A stretch of DNA of 64,000 bases, from assembly GCA_900318825.1 (NCBI GenBank), contig ONMB01000008.1, positions 1 through 64,000 of the forward strand, given 5' to 3'. Position 1 is the stretch's first letter, and each line of letters opens with the position of its first letter. The notes under the pieces were generated by a model that did no database searches, had not been told where the DNA came from, and saw nothing but the letters and a program-made list of their open reading frames with translations. Source of the stretch: an uncultured Ruminococcus sp. (GTDB taxonomy: Bacteria > Bacillota > Clostridia > Oscillospirales > Ruminococcaceae). Below, piece by piece: positions 42,584 to 51,789 of this stretch. The translations under genes and the position numbers were made by a program.

Positions 42584-43408
42584 ATGAGCGAATGTACACA
42601 CGACTGCTCTTCATGCGGAAGCGACTGCTCCAGCAGAACAGAGCCACAGAGTATGCTCGAAAAGCCAAATAAGATGAGTAATATCGGCAAGGTCATCGGC
42701 GTTGTCAGCGGTAAGGGCGGCGTCGGAAAGACTCTCGTTTCTTCCCTGCTTGCTGTTTCTATGCAGAGAATGGGCAAGAATGTCGGTATCCTCGACGCTG
42801 ATATAACCGGACCTTCCGTACCCAAGGCTTTCGGTATCCACGAAAAGGCTGACGCCTGTGAGTTCGGCATTATACCGGTCAAAAGCAAAATGGGCATCGA
42901 CGTAATGTCCGTAAACCTTCTCCTTGAAAATGAGAGCGATCCCGTTGTATGGCGCGGTCCTGTTATCGCAGGAGTCGTAAAGCAGTTCTGGACCGACGTT
43001 ATCTGGAAGGACATCGACTGTCTCGTTGTTGATATGCCTCCCGGAACAGGTGATGTTCCGCTGACTGTTTTCCAGTCACTTCCCGTGAACGGTATCGTCA
43101 TCGTAACTTCACCTCAGGAACTCGTTTCGATGATAGTTGAAAAGGCTGTAAAAATGGCACAGCTTATGAATATCCCGATACTCGGCATCATTGAGAATAT
43201 GAGCTACTATGAATGTCCTGACTGCGGCAAGCGCCACAGCATATACGGTGAGAGCCACATTGAGGAGATCGCTGCACAGTACAATATCCCTGTGCTTGCA
43301 AAGCTCCCGATCTGCACCGATCTTGCAAAGCACTGCGATCAGGGCACAGTAGAACTCTTCGAGGGCGACTGGCTGGATAAGGCTGTTGAAGATATTGCAA
43401 ATAAATAA
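42584..43408 (+). CDS. Mrp/NBP35-type Fe-S cluster carrier ATPase
   Basis: This 274-residue P-loop ATPase is of the Mrp/ApbC/NBP35 family, which binds and transfers Fe-S clusters. It has an N-terminal Cys cluster (Cys4, 8, 11, 15), the deviant Walker A GKGGVGKT (43-50), and a C-terminal CPDC pair for the bridging cluster. DMPPGTGD is present. The N-terminal Cys motif is the NBP35-like form rather than the DUF59-Mrp form. Monocistronic with its own promoter and terminator. Confidence 0.92.
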   Translation: MSECTHDCSSCGSDCSSRTEPQSMLEKPNKMSNIGKVIGVVSGKGGVGKTLVSSLLAVSMQRMGKNVGILDADITGPSVPKAFGIHEKADACEFGIIPVKSKMGIDVMSVNLLLENESDPVVWRGPVIAGVVKQFWTDVIWKDIDCLVVDMPPGTGDVPLTVFQSLPVNGIVIVTSPQELVSMIVEKAVKMAQLMNIPILGIIENMSYYECPDCGKRHSIYGESHIEEIAAQYNIPVLAKLPICTDLAKHCDQGTVELFEGDWLDKAVEDIANK

Positions 43409-43414
43409 GCTAAA

Positions 43415-43446
43415 AGCCCCGAAGCATTGCTTCGGGGCTCTCTTTT
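43415..43446. terminator. Terminator after the Mrp-type gene
   Basis: An 11-bp perfect stem (AGCCCCGAAGC / GCTTCGGGGCT) with an ATT loop, followed by CTCTTTT. It may also stop the converging gene at 43463. Confidence 0.9.
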
Positions 43447-43462
43447 GAACATTATATCTAAT

Positions 43463-44098
43463 TCAGTTTTTTTCAATCAGCTTTGCTCCTGAACACTTTG
43501 ATATTATCCAGTCATCTGTTCCGGAGTGCATATCTTTCAGGAGAACGCAAATAAACCTGTCGTCCTTGTCTGCAAGTGCAAGATGATCCTGAGTCCTGAG
43601 TATCTTCACAAAGGCGGTATACGGTATCACTTCAATGCCTTTTTGAAAGTATTTCCACATATTCAAGCTGTCATAGCAGGTCATACAGTCGGAATATAAT
43701 CTGATCTCATATGATCTTCTCCATACTCCGCTGACCTTTTTACTCAGACGCGCATAGAAGCCGGCACTTCTGAAATAGGATTTCAGACAGAGCATCGCAG
43801 CGATCCCAAGAGGCAGTGCTGCACAAAGGGCAATGAAATAAGCCTTATTCTCGTTCTGCCACTTCCCTGAACCAAGTATCGCGCAGATAACCATTGCAAT
43901 ACCAATGGCTGAAAATACAATTATAGGCAAGGTTCTTCTTTTCCGGATCAAAGCGCAGCACTCCAGAAAATCCTCGTCCTGAACATCAGTACAGATCTCT
44001 GCATACGGAGCTTCGCTTTTTTCCGCAAGGAACTCTTCTTCCTCAATTATCCTGTACCTTGTATTATAAATAATACCAAAATTTGTTTGCGACTGCAT
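43463..44098 (-). CDS. Two-helix membrane protein of unknown function
   Basis: This 211-residue protein has an acidic N-terminal region and two membrane segments (about 58-76 and 87-106). The C-terminal cytosolic domain (about 110-211) is beta-rich (YEIRLYSDCMTCYDS, VIPYTAFVKILRTQDHLALAD) and reads like a PH-domain or YcxB-like fold. GGGAG precedes ATG 44098. It is downstream of radA, past a terminator-like hairpin. I do not recognise a named family. Confidence 0.65.
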   Translation of the reverse strand: MQSQTNFGIIYNTRYRIIEEEEFLAEKSEAPYAEICTDVQDEDFLECCALIRKRRTLPIIVFSAIGIAMVICAILGSGKWQNENKAYFIALCAALPLGIAAMLCLKSYFRSAGFYARLSKKVSGVWRRSYEIRLYSDCMTCYDSLNMWKYFQKGIEVIPYTAFVKILRTQDHLALADKDDRFICVLLKDMHSGTDDWIISKCSGAKLIEKN

Positions 44099-44112
44099 AA
44101 TTACTCCCGTGA

Positions 44113-44144
44113 AAAAACAGTGAAGCCCGGTATATCCCCGGGCT
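44113..44144 (-). terminator. Terminator after radA
   Basis: On the minus strand AGCCCGG (44144-44138) pairs with CCGGGCT (44130-44124). The T-run (44118-44113) starts a few bases after the stem, so strength is uncertain. Confidence 0.65.
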
Positions 44145-44148
44145 CATA

Positions 44149-45519
44149 TCATTTTATAACTGAAAACGCCTGTTTCAGATTTGCTGCCGGAATTATCTCT
44201 ATGCCGTAGTCCTTTGGATCTATCGCTCCCATAGACTGCTTCGGCACTACGCATTTTCCGAAGCCCATACGCTCGGCTTCCCTGATACGCTGCGCGATGT
44301 GCGGCACGGAACGTATCTCGCCGCCGAGTCCTATCTCGCCGAATGCAACAAGGTCTTCGTCGATCTCCTTGTCCATAATTCCCGAATAGAGCGACATCGC
44401 TACCGGAAGATCACCTGCCGGCTCGTCAAGTCTGAAACCGCCGACTATGTTGAGATAAACGTCCAGTGAGCCCATAAAAATACCGAGCCGCTTTTCGAGA
44501 ACAGCTATGATTATGCTCAGGCGGTTGAAGTCGAAGCCCGTCGTCATACGTCTCGGAGCAGAGTAGCTCGTCTTTGAAGCGAGAGCCTGCACCTCGGCAA
44601 GTATCGGACGGCTTCCCTCCATAACACAGGCAACGCACGTTCCGGAAACGTTGTGCGGACGTCCTGCAAGAAGCATCTGTGAGGGATTTTCTACCTCGCG
44701 CAAGCCCTTGTCGAGCATCTCGAATACGCCTATCTCATTTGTAGAGCCGAAACGATTCTTCACAGCCCTGAGCAGACGGTAGCTCTGATGACGCTCGCCC
44801 TCAAAATAGAGAACAGCGTCCACGATATGCTCCATGACCTTCGGACCTGCGATAGCGCCGTCCTTGTTGACGTGACCGACTATTATGACCGGTATCTCAA
44901 GGTTTTTAGCGGTGTGCATAAACAGATTTGTGCACTCTCTTACCTGCGTGAGACTTCCCGGGCTTGAAGCTATCCTGCCTATGCTCATAGTCTGTATTGA
45001 GTCGATTATGGCTATATCAGGCGAGCTTGAAGATATAGTCGCTGCAACTGCTTCTGCATCGGTAGCTGTAAGGATATAGAGGTTTTCCGTGTCAACGCCG
45101 AGCCGCTGGGCACGGAGCTTTATCTGTCGCGCCGACTCCTCACCGGAAACATACAGCACGGAATGTTCCTCGCCGAGAAACTGGCATATCTGGAGAAGTA
45201 TCGTACTCTTGCCTATACCCGGTTCACCGCCGAGAAGCACAAGTGATCCCTTTACGAGACCGCCTCCGAGAACGCGGTTCAGTTCCCCTACTCCTGTGTC
45301 ATAGCGGACGTCGCTGTCCGCACCTATCTCATCGAGCTCAAGTATATTGTCAGAGAGGTCGGGAGCACTCTGTGAAGCAGTTTTTCCGGAAGCCGGCGTG
45401 TTGTCCGCAAGCTCCTCCTCAAAGCTGTTCCATGCGCCGCAGGACGGGCATTTTCCGTTCCACTTCGAGCTCTCATAGCCGCACTGATTGCAGGTGTAAA
45501 CATATCTCGATCTCGCCAT
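44149..45519 (-). CDS. radA: DNA repair protein RadA
   Basis: This 456-residue RecA-like ATPase promotes branch migration in recombination. It has an N-terminal zinc finger (CNQCGYESSKWNGKCPSC), Walker A GGEPGIGKST near 96-105, the RadA-specific KNRFGSTNEIGVFE motif, and a C-terminal Lon-protease-like domain (GSLDVYLNIVGGFRLDEPAGDL). Full length. It follows the lipoprotein gene by 12 nt on the same strand. Confidence 0.96.
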   Translation of the reverse strand: MARSRYVYTCNQCGYESSKWNGKCPSCGAWNSFEEELADNTPASGKTASQSAPDLSDNILELDEIGADSDVRYDTGVGELNRVLGGGLVKGSLVLLGGEPGIGKSTILLQICQFLGEEHSVLYVSGEESARQIKLRAQRLGVDTENLYILTATDAEAVAATISSSSPDIAIIDSIQTMSIGRIASSPGSLTQVRECTNLFMHTAKNLEIPVIIVGHVNKDGAIAGPKVMEHIVDAVLYFEGERHQSYRLLRAVKNRFGSTNEIGVFEMLDKGLREVENPSQMLLAGRPHNVSGTCVACVMEGSRPILAEVQALASKTSYSAPRRMTTGFDFNRLSIIIAVLEKRLGIFMGSLDVYLNIVGGFRLDEPAGDLPVAMSLYSGIMDKEIDEDLVAFGEIGLGGEIRSVPHIAQRIREAERMGFGKCVVPKQSMGAIDPKDYGIEIIPAANLKQAFSVIK

Positions 45520-45531
45520 TTTATCCCTCCG

Positions 45532-46593
45532 TCAACGGAACGCTTCCTGTATCGACTCGTCGGTGAAAACATATCTGCGTCCGCAGTCGATGATATTGTC
45601 TGTCGGTGAGTAACCTGTCACTTTATCAGGATTTCCCAATGCAAAGACGTCCTTCTGATTGGGATCAGGTGAAAAATAAACCTTTTTCTCAATATCGCAG
45701 TTTATCGTTCCGTGGAACGTCATACAGGAACCTGCTTCTGAGGCTGTATCGTCATTGAGAGTATAGATGCTGCACTCAGCGGTCTCAAAGGTACCCTCAG
45801 AGCAGACAAGCTCCGGAACGTTATCGCCGTTCAGATCGACAATATCAAAAGCAGCATCTGTTTCAGCACTCTGCTTCTTATCTGCAAGTATCTTCTTGTA
45901 CTGTTCCTTCTGAGCATCATTGAAGACCGGTCCCCAGCTCTCTGAACAGTAAAGTGCATATTTGATCGAAGCTGCGCCGAACGAGTATCTTCTGCCGATC
46001 TCGAATGAAGGTGAGGAGGTATATACCGCGATAGCCTTATCGTAGTTCACACCTGTTACCTCTTCGTTGTTGATCTCGTAGGTCAGCTTACCGCCGGACG
46101 AGATACCGTTCCTGTTGTTATAGAATTTATCCTTTGTAACGAGTTCGCCGTCCTCGATAGCCTTGAATTCTCTGATCTCGAAATTCTTGCCGCTGTACTT
46201 GAAGCAAACTACCGCTTTCGCAGGGTAATAGTCCATAACGCCGTTAGCGCCGTTCTCGCCGATGCTCACAACGCTTCCGCCGGACAGAGTAAATATACGG
46301 CAGGGCATTTCAATTTCTGATGAAGGCGATATTATGAGCTCAGGTGAACCGTCGCCCGTTATATCTATGATATCGAACATCGAACCGCCTTTTCCATCCT
46401 TATAATCGCCGGAATTCCTGAATTCTCCCAGCTTAGCCTCATAGAGCTTCTGCCAGTCAAAAACCACGCTTTCAGGTGTTATCTTAACTGTTGTGGGTTC
46501 GATCTGAGAAACGGTCGTATTACCGCTTCCGCAGCCTGTCATCATTAACGCAGCAGCCATACCTGCGGCTGCCAGCTTAGCACATCTCATCAT
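45532..46593 (-). CDS. Lipoprotein with duplicated Asp-rich (VCBS-like) domain
   Basis: This 353-residue lipoprotein has a signal peptide ending MMTGCGSG. Its mature part is two copies of one domain. Copy 1 has FDIIDITGDGSPELI with a following CRIFTLSGG, and copy 2 has FDIVDLNGDNVPELV with CSIYTLNDD. The D-x-(T/N)-G-D-x-x-P-E-L loops look like calcium-binding FG-GAP/VCBS-type repeats seen in many Ruminococcus exported proteins. It is transcribed from 46622-46650 and probably together with radA. GGAGG lies before the tandem ATGs at 46593 and 46590. Function unknown. Confidence 0.72.
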   Translation of the reverse strand: MMRCAKLAAAGMAAALMMTGCGSGNTTVSQIEPTTVKITPESVVFDWQKLYEAKLGEFRNSGDYKDGKGGSMFDIIDITGDGSPELIISPSSEIEMPCRIFTLSGGSVVSIGENGANGVMDYYPAKAVVCFKYSGKNFEIREFKAIEDGELVTKDKFYNNRNGISSGGKLTYEINNEEVTGVNYDKAIAVYTSSPSFEIGRRYSFGAASIKYALYCSESWGPVFNDAQKEQYKKILADKKQSAETDAAFDIVDLNGDNVPELVCSEGTFETAECSIYTLNDDTASEAGSCMTFHGTINCDIEKKVYFSPDPNQKDVFALGNPDKVTGYSPTDNIIDCGRRYVFTDESIQEAFR

Positions 46594-46621
46594 GCATACC
46601 TCCAATTTCACATACATAATA

Positions 46622-46650
46622 ATTTTACCACTTTGCCGTCTTATTGTCAA
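46622..46650 (-). promoter_or_regulatory. Promoter of the lipoprotein-radA unit
   Basis: The minus strand reads TTGACA (46645-46650), a 17-bp spacer and TAAAAT (46622-46627). Confidence 0.82.
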
Positions 46651-46695
46651 TATCAACTGACCATTTTTAGTGTTGTTGCTTCGGGTTCTCAGGTA

Positions 46696-46724
46696 TTGAC
46701 ATATACATTATAATGTGGTATAAT
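46696..46724 (+). promoter_or_regulatory. Promoter of the rib operon
   Basis: TTGACA (46696-46701), a 17-bp spacer and TATAAT (46719-46724), about 30 nt upstream of the FMN aptamer. Confidence 0.88.
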
Positions 46725-46759
46725 TGTTTCGTTGTAAATATTCACATACCTACTTATAT

Positions 46760-46870
46760 TCTTCAGGGCAGGGTGAAATTCCCTACCGGCAGTTATAGCC
46801 TGCGAGCCGCTCTGCGGTTGATCCGGTGCGATCCCGGAGCCGACGGTATAGTCCGGATGCGAGAAGATGT
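46760..46870 (+). promoter_or_regulatory. FMN riboswitch (RFN element)
   Basis: The conserved RFN blocks occur in order: CTTCAGGGCAGGGTGAAATT, CCCTACCGGC, the GATCCGGTGCGA arm, and GACGGTATAGTCCGGATG with GAGAAGATG closing the P1 stem. It binds FMN and represses the rib genes. The 3' part GGTATAGTCCGG (46845-46856) can pair with CCGGATACC (46900-46908) of the terminator stem, which is the likely antiterminator. Confidence 0.95.
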
Positions 46871-46896
46871 ACACATTTGCGTATATTGAAACCTAT

Positions 46897-46918
46897 GCCC
46901 CGGATACCGGGGCTTTTT
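46897..46918 (+). terminator. Riboswitch-controlled terminator
   Basis: GCCCCGG pairs with CCGGGGC across an ATA loop, followed by TTTTT. It lies between the FMN aptamer and ribD and is the expression platform. Confidence 0.93.
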
Positions 46919-46939
46919 ATATTTCAGGAGGTCATTTAT

Positions 46940-48055
46940 ATGACTCACGAAGACTATATGAGAAGAGCCATTGAGCTCGCACAGCGAGGTATGGGCTTCA
47001 CTTCCCCTAATCCTATGGTCGGAGCTGTCATCGTCCGCGGCGGAAAGATCATCGGTGAAGGCTGGCACAAGAAATACGGTGAGCTCCACGCAGAACGCAC
47101 CGCTTTCGCCTGCTGCGACGAGAACGGCATAGACTGCTCCGGAGCCGATATGTACGTCACTCTCGAGCCATGCTGCCACTACGGTAAACAGCCTCCATGT
47201 ACCGAAGCCGTCATAGCTCACGGCATAAAGCGAGTATTCATAGGCTCGGCTGATCCGAACCCGCTCGTTGCCGGCAAGGGCGTTAAGATCCTCCGCGATC
47301 ACGGCATCGAGGTCACAGAAAACGTTCTCCGCAAAGAATGCGACAGTATCAACGAAATATTCTTCCACTACATAACGACCAGACGTCCGTTCGTCACGAT
47401 GAAGTACGCAATGACTATGGACGGCAAAATCGCCTGCCACACCGGAGAGTCAAAGTGGATAACCGGCGAAGAAGCACGGAAATTCGTTCACCGTGAACGT
47501 CTGCGTCACAGCGCAGTCATGGTCGGCGTTGGAACAGTCCTTGCGGACGATCCTATGCTGAACTGCCGCCTTGAAAACAGCCGTGATCCATATCGCATCA
47601 TCTGCGATTCCACGCTGAAAACTCCGCTTGACAGCAATATCGTCCGTACAGCCGATAATATCCCGACTGTTATTGCAACAGTTTCGCAGGACGAGAACAA
47701 AGCAGAGGCGCTCCGGAAGCACGGCATAAATGTTGTGAAAACTGCTCCGGCAGACGGCAGAGTTGACTTGGCGGAATTAATGCGTATTCTCGGCGAGGAT
47801 ATGAAGATAGACAGCATACTCCTTGAGGGCGGCGCTGAACTGAACTGGTCCGCTCTCAAAGCAGGCATTGTCAGCAAAGTCCAGACATACATTGCCCCGA
47901 AGATCTTCGGCGGCATAAATGCAAAGTCTCCGGTCGGCGGCACCGGCGTTGATCTTCCGGACAGGGCATTCTTCCTCGAAGAGCCGGTATATCGCCATTT
48001 CGGAGCTGACCTTATGATAGAAAGCAGGGTGAGATATGTTCACAGGGATAGTTGA
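46940..48055 (+). CDS. ribD: Bifunctional riboflavin deaminase/reductase RibD
   Basis: This 371-residue protein carries out the second and third steps of riboflavin synthesis. The N-terminal deaminase (1-145) has the zinc motifs HAERTAFAC and PCCHYGKQPPC. The C-terminal reductase (about 150-371) has TMDGKIA and VGVGTVLADDPML. ATG 46940 follows CAGGAGG; longer readings run back into the riboswitch. Its 3' end overlaps ribE by 20 nt. Confidence 0.97.
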   Translation: MTHEDYMRRAIELAQRGMGFTSPNPMVGAVIVRGGKIIGEGWHKKYGELHAERTAFACCDENGIDCSGADMYVTLEPCCHYGKQPPCTEAVIAHGIKRVFIGSADPNPLVAGKGVKILRDHGIEVTENVLRKECDSINEIFFHYITTRRPFVTMKYAMTMDGKIACHTGESKWITGEEARKFVHRERLRHSAVMVGVGTVLADDPMLNCRLENSRDPYRIICDSTLKTPLDSNIVRTADNIPTVIATVSQDENKAEALRKHGINVVKTAPADGRVDLAELMRILGEDMKIDSILLEGGAELNWSALKAGIVSKVQTYIAPKIFGGINAKSPVGGTGVDLPDRAFFLEEPVYRHFGADLMIESRVRYVHRDS

Positions 48056-48683
48056 AGAAATAGGAACAGTCCGCACTGTACAGCGCACTGGCAATTCCTC
48101 GTTCATCGAGATACAGGCAAAAACGGTGCTTGAGGACGTTCATGACGGCGACAGTATCGCGGTTAACGGCGTCTGTCTGACCGTCACCTCTTTCACCGGC
48201 GACTCATTCCGCGCCGATGTTATGAACGAAACGCTCAGCCGTTCATCGCTCGGCGGCCTGAAAAGCGGGAGTCCGGTAGACCTTGAACGCGCTATGGCTG
48301 CCGGAGGAAGATTTGGCGGACACATAGTCTCCGGTCACATCGACGGCACCGGCACTATAACCGACATAAAAAAAGACGGTATCGCCCACTGGTACACCGT
48401 CAGCGCTCCGCCTGAAATAATGCGGTATATCGTCGAGAAAGGCTCGATAGCCATAGACGGTATAAGTCTCACGGTAGCAAAGGTCACGGACAACAGCTTC
48501 AGCGTTTCGATAATACCGCACACAGCTGAAAAGACCGTGCTTTCATACAAAAAAGCCGGCGACATAGTCAATCTCGAAAACGACATCGTCGGCAAATACA
48601 TCGAAAAACTCATGCAGCCCGCTGAAGCTCCGAAACAGGAAAGCGGCATAACACTCGATTTTCTCGCTAAAAACGGATTCTGA
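48036..48683 (+). CDS. ribE: Riboflavin synthase alpha chain
   Basis: This 215-residue protein dismutates two 6,7-dimethyl-8-ribityllumazines into riboflavin. It has two lumazine-binding barrels. The N-terminus MFTGIVEEIGTV and the repeated GDSIAVNGVCLTV / GSIAIDGISLTV motifs define the duplication. The SD and ATG are inside ribD. Confidence 0.96.
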   Translation: MFTGIVEEIGTVRTVQRTGNSSFIEIQAKTVLEDVHDGDSIAVNGVCLTVTSFTGDSFRADVMNETLSRSSLGGLKSGSPVDLERAMAAGGRFGGHIVSGHIDGTGTITDIKKDGIAHWYTVSAPPEIMRYIVEKGSIAIDGISLTVAKVTDNSFSVSIIPHTAEKTVLSYKKAGDIVNLENDIVGKYIEKLMQPAEAPKQESGITLDFLAKNGF

Positions 48684-48695
48684 AAGGAGAACATT

Positions 48696-49571
48696 ATGAA
48701 AAAACTCAGCTTAAAACTTGCACTATCAATTATCTCAGCAGCTCTTCTCACCGGCTGCAGCGTCGAAGTCAACGTCAACAGCGATAAGAAATACGACGAG
48801 AAGTTCACCGAGACCAAGCACTTTGAACTCGACGATCCCACAGACTACTCGTCAGTTGACATAAGCCTCAAGACTGGCGGTATCACTGTTAAGCATACCG
48901 ATGAAAAAACACCTTTCATCGACCTCGAATGCCGTGTTTTTGGAAAAAGCCAGAATACCTGTCAGGAAGTCTCAAACCATATAACCTCCGTTTGTCGACA
49001 GAAGGACGGCGTTATGCAGATCAGCATCGTTGAAAAAGTCTCCGGCAAGGACATTGACGAATGGATAGAGGATAATGATGAGGAATGTCGCGTTGAGATC
49101 GACGCTGTACTGAACGTTCCCTCAAAGATAGATAAAATCGACGCTGATGTTGAAATGGGAAATATCACTCTTAAAGACATCGCGGGCAATATGAATGCCT
49201 ACGTCAATGTCGGAAACATCACCTGCTCCGGTACAGCTTTCACAAGCGACTCCTACATTGAGTGCAATACCGGCAATATCACCTCGTCAAGCTGTATCTG
49301 CAATGCGCTCACTATGTTCAAGGCTGATACCGGCAATATCGACTTCGGTCTGCCCGCGGAAGGCTCTGACAAGGGAGAATTTGCTGTTCTTGTAAACACA
49401 GGTACGATAGACATAAGGGAGGCTTCCGCCTACAAGATACAGAAGGGCGATCCCAAAAAGGGCGGCGTTACAATGAAGGCGTCAGGCTGCACAGTAACTG
49501 CCGATGTCCGTTCAGGAAAAATAAATATGGATAGCAAGGAGAATACCGAATGTTCAACTACAACACGATAG
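48696..49571 (+). CDS. DUF4097-like beta-strand lipoprotein inside the rib operon
   Basis: This 291-residue lipoprotein has signal peptide with LLTGCSVEV (Cys about 22), then a repetitive beta-solenoid-like part. Units include [53 protein letters not shown] and RSGKINMD. The (x)GNI(T/D) repeat pattern is that of DUF4097 / putative-adhesin proteins. It has no known part in riboflavin synthesis. It starts 12 nt after ribE with AAAGGAG, and its 3' end overlaps the start of ribBA by 22 nt, so it is physically coupled to both rib genes. Confidence 0.8.
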   Translation: MKKLSLKLALSIISAALLTGCSVEVNVNSDKKYDEKFTETKHFELDDPTDYSSVDISLKTGGITVKHTDEKTPFIDLECRVFGKSQNTCQEVSNHITSVCRQKDGVMQISIVEKVSGKDIDEWIEDNDEECRVEIDAVLNVPSKIDKIDADVEMGNITLKDIAGNMNAYVNVGNITCSGTAFTSDSYIECNTGNITSSSCICNALTMFKADTGNIDFGLPAEGSDKGEFAVLVNTGTIDIREASAYKIQKGDPKKGGVTMKASGCTVTADVRSGKINMDSKENTECSTTTR

Positions 49572-50749
49572 AAGAAGCCTGCGAGGCTCTCAGAAACGGC
49601 GAGATAATACTCGTTACCGATGATGAGGACCGCGAAAATGAGGGGGATATGATCTGTGCCGCTGAGTTTGCCACAACGGAAAACGTCAACTTCATGGCTG
49701 CTCACGCAAAAGGTCTCATCTGTATGCCTATGAGCATCGAGCTCTGCCATAAGCTGCACCTCCCTCAGATGGTAGACTACAATACCGACAACCACTCAAC
49801 TGCTTTCACGGTATCTATCGACCACGTTGACACTACCACAGGCATTTCCGCTGAGGAAAGAGGCTACACCGCGCGTATGTGCGTCAACGATGCTTCAAAG
49901 CCCGAGGACTTCCGCAGACCGGGGCATATGTTCCCGCTCACTGCCAAGAAGAACGGCGTTCTCGAACGCGAGGGACACACAGAAGCTACCGTTGATCTTA
50001 TGAGGATAGCAGGACTCAAAGAGTGCGGTCTGTGCTGCGAGATAATGCGCGACGACGGTACAATGATGAGATCCGAGGAGCTCCAGCAGAAGGCTGAGGA
50101 ATGGGGTATGAAGTTCATAACCATTCAGGCGCTGAAGGAGTACAGAAAGATACACGACCAGCTCGTTGAGTGCGTTGCGAACACCAAGCTCCCTACAAAA
50201 TACGGTGAGTTCCGTGCACTCGGATATGTCAACAAGCTCAACGGCGAGCACCACATCGCTCTCGTCAAGGGTGACATCGGTGACGGCAAAGCTATACTCT
50301 GCCGTGTACATTCCGAGTGCCTTACCGGAGACGCTTTCGGCTCACTCAAATGCGACTGCGGACAGCAGTTCGCAGCTGCAATGAACGCTATCGAGAAGGA
50401 AGGCAGAGGCATACTCCTCTATATGCGCCAGGAGGGCAGAGGCATCGGTCTCATCAACAAGCTCCGTGCCTACGAGCTTCAGGACAAAGGTATGGACACC
50501 CTCGAAGCCAATCTCGCACTCGGCTTTCCAGGAGATATGCGCGAATACTACATCGGCGCACAGATACTCCGTGACCTCGGCTGCAAGACTCTCCGCCTGC
50601 TCACAAACAATCCCGACAAGGTCTATGGACTGAGCGGCTTCGGACTCGAAATAAAGGAACGTGTCCCGATACAGATGGACGCTACCGCGTACGATCTTTT
50701 CTATCTCCGCACAAAGCGCGATAAGATGGGACATATACTTGATTATTGA
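49550..50749 (+). CDS. ribBA: Bifunctional DHBP synthase / GTP cyclohydrolase II
   Basis: This 399-residue fusion supplies both starting branches of riboflavin synthesis. The N-terminal RibB domain (1-200) has the acidic [10 protein letters not shown] motif. The C-terminal RibA domain (about 205-399) has [18 protein letters not shown], which supplies the zinc Cys residues, and the RQEGRGIGL catalytic motif. AAGGAG precedes ATG 49550 inside the preceding lipoprotein gene. Confidence 0.97.
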   Translation: MFNYNTIEEACEALRNGEIILVTDDEDRENEGDMICAAEFATTENVNFMAAHAKGLICMPMSIELCHKLHLPQMVDYNTDNHSTAFTVSIDHVDTTTGISAEERGYTARMCVNDASKPEDFRRPGHMFPLTAKKNGVLEREGHTEATVDLMRIAGLKECGLCCEIMRDDGTMMRSEELQQKAEEWGMKFITIQALKEYRKIHDQLVECVANTKLPTKYGEFRALGYVNKLNGEHHIALVKGDIGDGKAILCRVHSECLTGDAFGSLKCDCGQQFAAAMNAIEKEGRGILLYMRQEGRGIGLINKLRAYELQDKGMDTLEANLALGFPGDMREYYIGAQILRDLGCKTLRLLTNNPDKVYGLSGFGLEIKERVPIQMDATAYDLFYLRTKRDKMGHILDY

Positions 50750-50760
50750 GGTGAATTGGA

Positions 50761-51309
50761 ATGAGTTTTTTAAACGGAGAAAACATATTTGAGACCATTA
50801 TCAACTATGTACTTTTAGCCATTTGCATAGCAACGCTTTACACAGCTTTAAGAGGTCTGATAACTTTCCTGACCGAAAAGGAAAAGGCTGTGATATCATC
50901 AAAGTCAGCTATCCTCAACGACCTTGCATTCGTCTTTTGTTTCGCAGTGCTTTTCATTATCGACATAAAGGGAAACTTTATGTTCGGTATCGTAGCATTA
51001 TGTGACCTCATTGCTATGCCGGTATCTTCAACTACCATTCTCACTCCCAAGGGCATATGCAAGAAGACCTGCCTGAAACAGACTTATATCCCCGTTTCGG
51101 ACCTGAGCTATGAGTTCAAGGACGAAAAGCTCGATATGCACTTAACTAATAAGGAAAAGCCTGAGACCTACCAGTACGGCATCAAGAACACCAATACTGT
51201 GAAAATGCTCGCAGACTGGTATCCGAAGTATGAATACAAGAATCCTATCCTGCCAGATGAAGAGTCTGAGGATAAACCCGAAAACGACAATATTTCAGAT
51301 AATGAATAA
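50761..51309 (+). CDS. Membrane protein of unknown function between ribBA and ribH
   Basis: This 182-residue protein has three predicted membrane segments (about 12-34, 48-68 and 72-92). A cytosolic region follows (about 95-182), beta-rich first (YIPVSDLSYEFKDEKLDMHLTN) and ending in an acidic tail rich in Glu, Asp and Asn. It starts 11 nt after ribBA and ends 12 nt before ribH, so it is an operon member. A flavin-transport role is conceivable, but it does not resemble RibU, RibM or ImpX as I know them. Confidence 0.65.
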   Translation: MSFLNGENIFETIINYVLLAICIATLYTALRGLITFLTEKEKAVISSKSAILNDLAFVFCFAVLFIIDIKGNFMFGIVALCDLIAMPVSSTTILTPKGICKKTCLKQTYIPVSDLSYEFKDEKLDMHLTNKEKPETYQYGIKNTNTVKMLADWYPKYEYKNPILPDEESEDKPENDNISDNE

Positions 51310-51321
51310 AGGAGTATGTAT

Positions 51322-51789
51322 ATGAAAACTTATGAAGGAAACCTTATCGCAAAAGACGTCCGCATCGGTATCGTTGTCGCACGTTTTAACGAATTCATCA
51401 CCTCAAAGCTGCTCGGCGGCGCTGTTGACACTCTCAAGCGTCACGATGTGAACGAGGACGCTATCGACATCGCGTGGGTACCCGGTGCATTCGAGATACC
51501 GCTTATCGCTTCCAAGATGGCTAAGTCAGGCAAGTACGACGCTGTTATCTGCCTCGGCGCTATCATCCGCGGAAGCACCTCACACTACGACCTCGTGTGC
51601 AACGAAGCTGCAAAGGGTATAGCACAGGTATCGCTCCAGAGCGACATTCCCGTAATGTTCGGCGTTATCACTACCGAGAACATCGAACAGGCTATCGAGA
51701 GAGCCGGTTCCAAGGCTGGCAACAAGGGCAGCGAGTGCGCTGAGGGAGCTATCGAAATGATAAACCTCATAAGAGAGATAGACGACTGA
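51322..51789 (+). CDS. ribH: 6,7-dimethyl-8-ribityllumazine synthase
   Basis: This 155-residue protein forms lumazine from ribitylaminouracil and DHBP, assembling into icosahedral or pentameric shells. It has VARFNEFIT at the N-terminus, the WVPGAFEIP loop, [14 protein letters not shown] with the catalytic His, and [22 protein letters not shown] is 7 nt before ATG 51322. The stop overlaps the HAD gene start by one base. Confidence 0.97.
   Translation: MKTYEGNLIAKDVRIGIVVARFNEFITSKLLGGAVDTLKRHDVNEDAIDIAWVPGAFEIPLIASKMAKSGKYDAVICLGAIIRGSTSHYDLVCNEAAKGIAQVSLQSDIPVMFGVITTENIEQAIERAGSKAGNKGSECAEGAIEMINLIREIDD

Noticed and set aside
46826..46939. N-terminal extension of RibD
   Set aside because: It reads through the FMN aptamer and terminator; the SD and the family start are at 46940.
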